From Massilia cavernae (GTDB lineage Bacteria > Pseudomonadota > Gammaproteobacteria > Burkholderiales > Burkholderiaceae_D): a stretch of DNA of 41,674 nucleotides. This document shows, in pieces, positions 37,599-41,674 of the stretch. Every line of letters begins with the position of its first letter. Positions within the stretch are counted from its first letter, which is position 1. The stretch spans positions 1 through 41,674 of the forward strand of contig NZ_QYUP01000147.1 of the NCBI RefSeq assembly GCF_003590855.1, in the 5' to 3' direction. The translations under genes were made by a program, and so were the position numbers. The notes under the pieces were generated by a model. That model made no database searches. It saw only the letters and a list, made by a program, of their open reading frames with translations, and was not told where the DNA came from.

Positions 37599-38069
37599 AT
37601 GGCCAGCACCAGGTTCCAACTGACCCGCGACAGCTTCGGCAAGCTGGTTCTCACCACCGAGGAAGGCGAGGTGCACGTGGGCGTCTCGCCGGTGCGCGCA
37701 TTTCCGATCCAGGCGCCATCCGACGGTATTTCGGTGGTTCTCTCCGACGGCAAGGAAGTGGCGTGGATCGACGCGCTGGCCGATATGCCGGCCGATATCC
37801 GCGCGCTGGTGACGGACGAACTGGAAGGGCGCGAGTTCATGCCCGAGATCCTGCGCGTGAACAGCGTCACCAGCTTCGCCACGCCATGCACCTGGCAGGT
37901 GTCGACCGATCGCGGCGAAACCGAATTCGTGCTCAAGGGCGAGGAAGACATCCGCCGCATCGGGGCGACCTCGCTGCTGATCGCGGACAACCACGGCATC
38001 CACTTCCTGATCCGCGACATGTTCACGATCGACAAGCACACCCGCAAGATCCTCGACCGCTTCCTCTGA
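37599..38069 (+). CDS. DUF1854 family protein, partner of the ABC exporter
   Basis: A 156-residue soluble protein: MASTRFQLTRDSFGKLVLTTEEGE, then VRAFPIQAPSDGISVVLSDGKEVAWIDALADMP, and FVLKGEEDIRRIGATSLLIADNHGIHFLIRDM at the end. This matches DUF1854, which occurs next to cyanophycin synthetases and this ABC exporter type. It starts 3 bp after the exporter stop, so both are one transcript. No signal peptide or membrane segment is seen; it may be a cytosolic partner of the exporter. Its function is not established. Confidence 0.85.
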   Translation: MASTRFQLTRDSFGKLVLTTEEGEVHVGVSPVRAFPIQAPSDGISVVLSDGKEVAWIDALADMPADIRALVTDELEGREFMPEILRVNSVTSFATPCTWQVSTDRGETEFVLKGEEDIRRIGATSLLIADNHGIHFLIRDMFTIDKHTRKILDRFL

Positions 38070-38188
38070 CCTGGCGAACCGCGATGCACTTCTTGCTGAT
38101 CTACGAAAGGCCGATCCTTATGTTACGAATGGGCTCGTGACGTCGTGGCGCGTGCGGCAGTGGAATACCGTGGTCGGCGACGACGCGC

Positions 38189-38914
38189 TCACTCCGGTGA
38201 CGCCGGAATAACCGACGACGCGATCACGCGGAAGGACACGGAACCACCGGTGGTTAGCTCTTCCCTCACATGATTGCGCCCAGGCTCGCGCTTGCGGATA
38301 TCGTCGAGGGAATTGGTGCTGAGGCCAACGCGGGCCCGCCCCGAGCGCGTGAAATCCCACAGCACGTGAAAGTTGAAAGACTCCTCCGGGGCCCGGGTTG
38401 AACCCGAATAGTGCGTGCCGCTTGACGTGTCCAGCCTAAACATGAAGCCCCCGTGGAAGCGCTGACGCTTCGCGATCTCCTCGAAAAATGCTTGGTCGAG
38501 CGGCGGTATTTTGAAATCCTCCTTCGGACCCGCATCGGGGAACAGCTCCTCGTACGTTTTTCCCTTGTCGCTGGCCGAAACCGGATCGGTTAGCGACACC
38601 GTCACCACGTCACCCAGTGCCAGCGGCAGAGCGGGAATCCAGGTCAGTGAAACTTGCTCGTCCCCACCGTAGCTGGCGCCCGAGAAATCCAGCGCTGCAG
38701 CCGGCTCCTGATCCTGTGCCCCCCGCACATGAAGCGCCAGCACGTCGAAGCCATCCGTGTTCACGGTGGCGAGTCGTTTTCCGTTGCAGTCGACGCAGAT
38801 GGCGGGCATGCTGTTTCCGGTGGAATGAAACCGCCAGTCTACAACGGCCCAGCCGTGCGTAGTATCGGGACGATAGTTGGTGACATCAATTACCCGATTC
38901 GAATGGCGACCCAT
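38189..38914 (-). CDS. Hypothetical protein
   Basis: A 241-residue protein starting at 38914 (MGRHSNRVIDVTNYRPDTTHGW), with AGGAA 8 bp upstream; the longer frame up to 39049 has a Cys/Arg-rich beginning unlike a real protein. I do not recognise the family. No signal peptide or membrane helix is present. It contains many beta-strand-like alternations (AICVDCNGKRLATVNTDGF, VSLTWIPALPLALGDVVTVSLTD, FHGGFMFRLDTSSGTHYSG) and ends in SVSFRVIASSVIPASPE. It is divergent from the lysozyme-like gene with about 250 bp between starts, and its base composition is a little lower in GC than the housekeeping genes. Confidence 0.7.
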   Translation of the reverse strand: MGRHSNRVIDVTNYRPDTTHGWAVVDWRFHSTGNSMPAICVDCNGKRLATVNTDGFDVLALHVRGAQDQEPAAALDFSGASYGGDEQVSLTWIPALPLALGDVVTVSLTDPVSASDKGKTYEELFPDAGPKEDFKIPPLDQAFFEEIAKRQRFHGGFMFRLDTSSGTHYSGSTRAPEESFNFHVLWDFTRSGRARVGLSTNSLDDIRKREPGRNHVREELTTGGSVSFRVIASSVIPASPE

Positions 38915-39163
38915 GCACGTTCCTATGGCCCCGCATCGTCGCGCAGCCGTCGTCTGGATCTGCCAGTTGTCAACGCGGCAAGCCCTTTTTCGGCCAGAAC
39001 AAGAATTGGCCTTGTGCTTAGCGATTTGACCAACCGACCCCAAATACATCCTGAACGTTTATTGTTTAACTGCAAGTTGCCCAGGTACGCGCCAACTACC
39101 ATACGTGTCGGGCTGTCGCGTCAGGTGTGCCGATAGCCGCAAACCTTATCAGAAGGGGACGGC

Positions 39164-39931
39164 ATGGTGGCAACGACAGGCACTGGAACTGCTCCAAGGC
39201 TGCGCTCGCGATACGAGCTGTGGCAAGACACAATAAATGCAGCGGTTGGCGATGAGCGGTGGCATGAATATGATTGCGACATTCAGCAAATCGTTACCCA
39301 GTTCAATAGACATCTTGCCGGAACGGGTGGCTATACTCCTCTCGATTGGCGCATGGTCAAAGCGATGGTCTGGACAGAATCTGGAGGTCCCACCAACAGG
39401 GCGTGGCGCAACAATCCGATACAAATTGGTAATCCTGGAGATCCCGGTCTGCGGGCACTTCTGTCTCCCGACGAAGGTGGCGCGCTTGTCATCCCTCCAG
39501 ACTTGGCGGGCAAATTAACGGTCGCCTCCGCTGGTGCATCGCCGCAAATGAATATCCGCGCCGGGGTCGCGTACCTTTTAATGCGTCACGCACGATTCCG
39601 TTTCGCGACAGTGCTCGACGAACGGGATGCAGGGTTCTACGAGGTGCTTGTGAAACCTGGCGATAGCCTTGACAAGATTGCGCGTGCAAACGGTACTACT
39701 CCTGATATTTTGAGAAAGTACAACGGGGGCGGGTGTGTACTTCGTCCCGGACAAAAACTGAAATACCGGAAAGCCGCGGTACGGAAAATTATCGCGAGTT
39801 GGAACCTGGTGACCAAGGAAAGCATCGCCACCAGATACAACGTCGGCGATCCGGAATACTCCCGGAAGTTGGGATACTGTTTGGAGGTGATGCGGAAGTC
39901 CGCGGGAAGGGAAAAAGCATGCGCCACATAG
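39164..39931 (+). CDS. Lysozyme-like LysM-domain protein (possible secreted effector)
   Basis: A 255-residue protein with no signal peptide. Residues about 55-155 resemble a lysozyme/lytic-transglycosylase fold: DWRMVKAMVWTESGGPTNRAW (Glu72 as candidate acid), NPIQIGNPGD and NIRAGVAYLLMRHARF. A LysM peptidoglycan-binding domain follows (about 163-205: LVKPGDSLDKIARANGTTPDIL). A cell-wall enzyme without a signal peptide suggests export by a type VI-like or phage-like route; that is inference. The next gene overlaps its 3' end by 13 bp and encodes an exported Cys-rich protein that could neutralise it. Lower GC than its neighbours suggests transfer. Confidence 0.72.
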   Translation: MVATTGTGTAPRLRSRYELWQDTINAAVGDERWHEYDCDIQQIVTQFNRHLAGTGGYTPLDWRMVKAMVWTESGGPTNRAWRNNPIQIGNPGDPGLRALLSPDEGGALVIPPDLAGKLTVASAGASPQMNIRAGVAYLLMRHARFRFATVLDERDAGFYEVLVKPGDSLDKIARANGTTPDILRKYNGGGCVLRPGQKLKYRKAAVRKIIASWNLVTKESIATRYNVGDPEYSRKLGYCLEVMRKSAGREKACAT

Positions 39932-40365
39932 CGATCGCCATAGTCGCCGCCGCCCTCGCAACGACCCTGCCGGCAGGGGCGGCGTCTCAAACGCTCACCG
40001 GGCAATTTGCCGGTACGGGCAGGGCATGTTACGGCAGGTTCGCCGTGGGTAGCCGGACGATTTCGTGGGTGACCCCGTTCAGTCGCTGTCGCGAACTGCC
40101 CTACGAAATCATCGATCATAATGAAAGCAGCGGAAAGCTCCGCATTACGTATCGGTTCACGCGCGAATCCGCATCATGCCGCTATCGTATTGTCTCGCTT
40201 ACGCACGATGGTTCGGCCGACCGTGAAATTGGATGGGAAGTAACAGGATATTGGAAGGATGCGAGCTACCGCATAGACAAGGATAGCGGCTTCGCGGATA
40301 GAGCACCCGATATGATGTCGTGCTACCTGGTCCGCGCGCCGAACACAAAGGCCAGGCGCCCGTGA
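39919..40365 (+). CDS. Exported Cys-rich protein, candidate immunity partner
   Basis: A 148-residue precursor with signal peptide MRHIAIAIVAAALATTLPAGAAS; the ATG at 39919 lies inside the end of the preceding gene, so the two are coupled. The mature part has four cysteines (37, 57, 87 and 135), enough for two disulfides, and alternates short strands (YGRFAVGSRTISWV, KLRITYRFTRE, REIGWEVTGYWKDASY). I do not recognise a family. Overlap with a cell-wall hydrolase gene and a periplasmic destination fit an immunity or lysozyme-inhibitor protein; that function is inferred from context only. Confidence 0.65.
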   Translation: MRHIAIAIVAAALATTLPAGAASQTLTGQFAGTGRACYGRFAVGSRTISWVTPFSRCRELPYEIIDHNESSGKLRITYRFTRESASCRYRIVSLTHDGSADREIGWEVTGYWKDASYRIDKDSGFADRAPDMMSCYLVRAPNTKARRP

Positions 40366-40374
40366 GGCTGGAAA

Positions 40375-40400
40375 CCGGGAAGCGCTACTTCGCTTCCCGG
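40375..40400. terminator. Hairpin between convergent genes
   Basis: CCGGGAAGCG (40375-40384) pairs perfectly with CGCTTCCCGG (40391-40400) over a 6-base loop. On the minus strand it is followed by TTTC, so it may end the TRAP permease transcript; T-runs are weak on both sides. Confidence 0.6.
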
Positions 40401-40409
40401 GCACTCACG

Positions 40410-41674
40410 TCACTTGTAAAGCACCCCCGGCAGCCACAACCCGATCGCCGGGAAGGCGTACAGCAGGATGATCCCCACCACCTGGATCGCCATGAACGGC
40501 ATCATTCCCAGGAAAATCTGGTTCAGCGTCACGCCCGGCGGCGACACGCCCTTCAGGTAGAACGCCGACATCGCCACCGGCGGCGACAGGAAGGCGGTCT
40601 GCAGGTTCATCGCCACCAGCAGGCCGAAGAACAGCGGGTCGATGTTGAAGTGGGCCAGCAACGGCACGAAGATCGGCATGAAGATGACGATGATCTCGGT
40701 CCACTCCAGCGGCCATCCGAGCAGGAAGATGATCACCTGGGCCAGCAGCATGAACTGCACCGGCGTCAGGTTCATCGACAGCACCCATGTTTCGATGATC
40801 TGCTGGCCGCCCAGTAGTGCGAACGCAGCCGAGAAGATGCTCGACCCGACGAACAGCCAGCACACCATCGCGCTGGTTTTTGCGGTCAGGTGGGCCGACT
40901 CCTTCAGCATGCCGAAGTTGAAGCGCCGGTAGGCGATAGCCAGCAGGATGCCGCCAAAGGAGCCCATCGCCGCCGCCTCGGTCGGCGTGGCCAGGCCGAA
41001 CACGATGCTGCCCAACACCGCCAGGATCATGAACGCCAGCGGGAACAGGGACCCGAGCAACATCTTGAAGATCTCCAGCCGCGCGAAGCTGAACCAGGCA
41101 TAGAACACCGCCATCGCCGCCAGTCCCACCACCAGCGAGATCCAGAATGCACGCGGCACCTGGGTCGCCACCGGCACAGCTTCCTTGTTGGCGGTAGAGC
41201 TGGCCATCGCGGGCGCCGGCGTGGCTGCCGCAGGTGCCTGCGCCAACGCGCCTTCGACCGGCGGCTCCTGGAGGCCGCCGTCCATCGGCGGCTCTTCAAG
41301 CCCGCCTTCGATCGGTGGCTCGGCCAGCCCGCCCTGGTCGGCGGCGCTGCCGGCCTCGAACCCGATGCCCATCTCCACCATCTCGGTGGGCGGCGGCGCC
41401 GGCCGAGTCGTCATCGTGTAGGCAAGCCCCATCACCAATACGAAGGCGGCGGCGGGGACCAGCACGATCAGCAGTTGCGATACCAGGGTGCGCGATGGTA
41501 CGTTGATGGCGCGCGATCCCTTCAGCGCACGCACCAGCCCGGGCAGGGCCTGGGTTCCCGGGATGTGGTCGGTGTACGCGGGCAGCGTCACGCGCCGGCC
41601 TTCTTCAGACAGTGGCGGCGCCAGGCTGGGCTTGAGTTTCGCGACCAGCATCACGTAGCCGACGTACAGCAAGG
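40410..41674 (-). CDS. TRAP transporter large permease (DctM-like), 5' end outside window
   Basis: The C-terminal 420 residues of a polytopic permease of the tripartite ATP-independent periplasmic family, which imports organic acids with a binding protein and a small membrane subunit. Family signatures are GLATPTEAAAMGSFGGILLA, SAFALLGGQQIIETWVL, PLEWTEIIVIFMPIFVPLL and NLQTAFLSPPVAMSAFYLKGVSP, ending in LPGVLYK. An unusual Pro/Glu/Gly-rich cytosolic-looking insertion with three 9-residue repeats (GGLxEPPxx) lies at about 41252-41334. The frame is open to the window edge with no start in view. The substrate and partner subunits are not visible here. Confidence 0.9.
   Translation of the reverse strand, partial: LLYVGYVMLVAKLKPSLAPPLSEEGRRVTLPAYTDHIPGTQALPGLVRALKGSRAINVPSRTLVSQLLIVLVPAAAFVLVMGLAYTMTTRPAPPPTEMVEMGIGFEAGSAADQGGLAEPPIEGGLEEPPMDGGLQEPPVEGALAQAPAAATPAPAMASSTANKEAVPVATQVPRAFWISLVVGLAAMAVFYAWFSFARLEIFKMLLGSLFPLAFMILAVLGSIVFGLATPTEAAAMGSFGGILLAIAYRRFNFGMLKESAHLTAKTSAMVCWLFVGSSIFSAAFALLGGQQIIETWVLSMNLTPVQFMLLAQVIIFLLGWPLEWTEIIVIFMPIFVPLLAHFNIDPLFFGLLVAMNLQTAFLSPPVAMSAFYLKGVSPPGVTLNQIFLGMMPFMAIQVVGIILLYAFPAIGLWLPGVLYK

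Noticed and set aside
35556..38039. Minus-strand open frame of 827 codons opposite the ABC exporter and DUF1854 genes
   Set aside because: It spans two real genes and their boundary, and its product has no domain; an antisense artefact.
38084..38140. 18-codon frame MHFLLIYERPILMLRMGS after the DUF1854 gene, similar to the start of YciI-like proteins
   Set aside because: Only about eight residues match a common N-terminal pattern and no further YciI-like sequence follows in any frame, so it cannot be supported as a gene remnant.

Overview
The window is about 41.7 kb of GC-rich DNA. Its housekeeping synteny (pyrG-kdsA-eno-ftsB; hslO with a gamma carbonic anhydrase; PHP-htpX-yciO-M50-trpS-dapA-bamC; slyD-roxA; mutS) and protein sequences point to a betaproteobacterium, most likely Oxalobacteraceae (Massilia/Telluria/Duganella-like). 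That placement is from recognition, not from a database search.

Layout. Positions 1-1140 hold the 5' part of a DUF898 membrane protein. Positions 1356-5661 carry CTP synthase, KDO-8-phosphate synthase, enolase and FtsB. Then come a methyl-accepting chemotaxis protein with its own promoter and a small exported RcnB-like protein. Positions 8.5-12.07 kb are an accessory patch: a broken ParE toxin, a NUDIX hydrolase, a truncated VapC toxin with an antitoxin tail, an RQC-minor-like DNA-binding protein, REP-like and palindromic DNA, and an IS110-family insertion sequence just downstream of hslO. Positions 12.08-21.8 kb are again conserved: Hsp33, gamma carbonic anhydrase, an alpha/beta hydrolase, a PHP phosphoesterase, HtpX, YciO, a site-2 protease, TrpS (with a frameshift), a methyltransferase, DapA and BamC. 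Positions 21.8-28.6 kb hold a composite inverted repeat, an Ala-rich lipoprotein, a hypothetical protein, the ribosomal-protein hydroxylase RoxA, SlyD, a metallophosphatase-like exported protein and MutS.

Positions 28.7-38.1 kb are the most distinctive part. Three tandem DUF29 paralogues are followed by two cyanophycin synthetases (CphA and a CphA' with a degenerate Mur-ligase half). Divergent from these lies an ABC exporter with an unusual PH-like plus zinc-ribbon N-terminus and a DUF1854 partner. Together this looks like a cyanophycin storage-polymer locus with dedicated accessory genes.

Positions 38.2-40.4 kb form a lower-GC accessory island. It has an unknown gene, a lysozyme-like/LysM protein without a signal peptide, and an overlapping exported Cys-rich protein, which resembles an antibacterial effector/immunity pair. 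The window closes inside a TRAP transporter large permease gene.

The main anomalies are a one-base deletion in an A-run that splits trpS, the degenerate second cyanophycin synthetase, the fused ABC exporter, the putative effector/immunity pair, and several palindromic repeat elements. No tRNA, rRNA or CRISPR array was seen.
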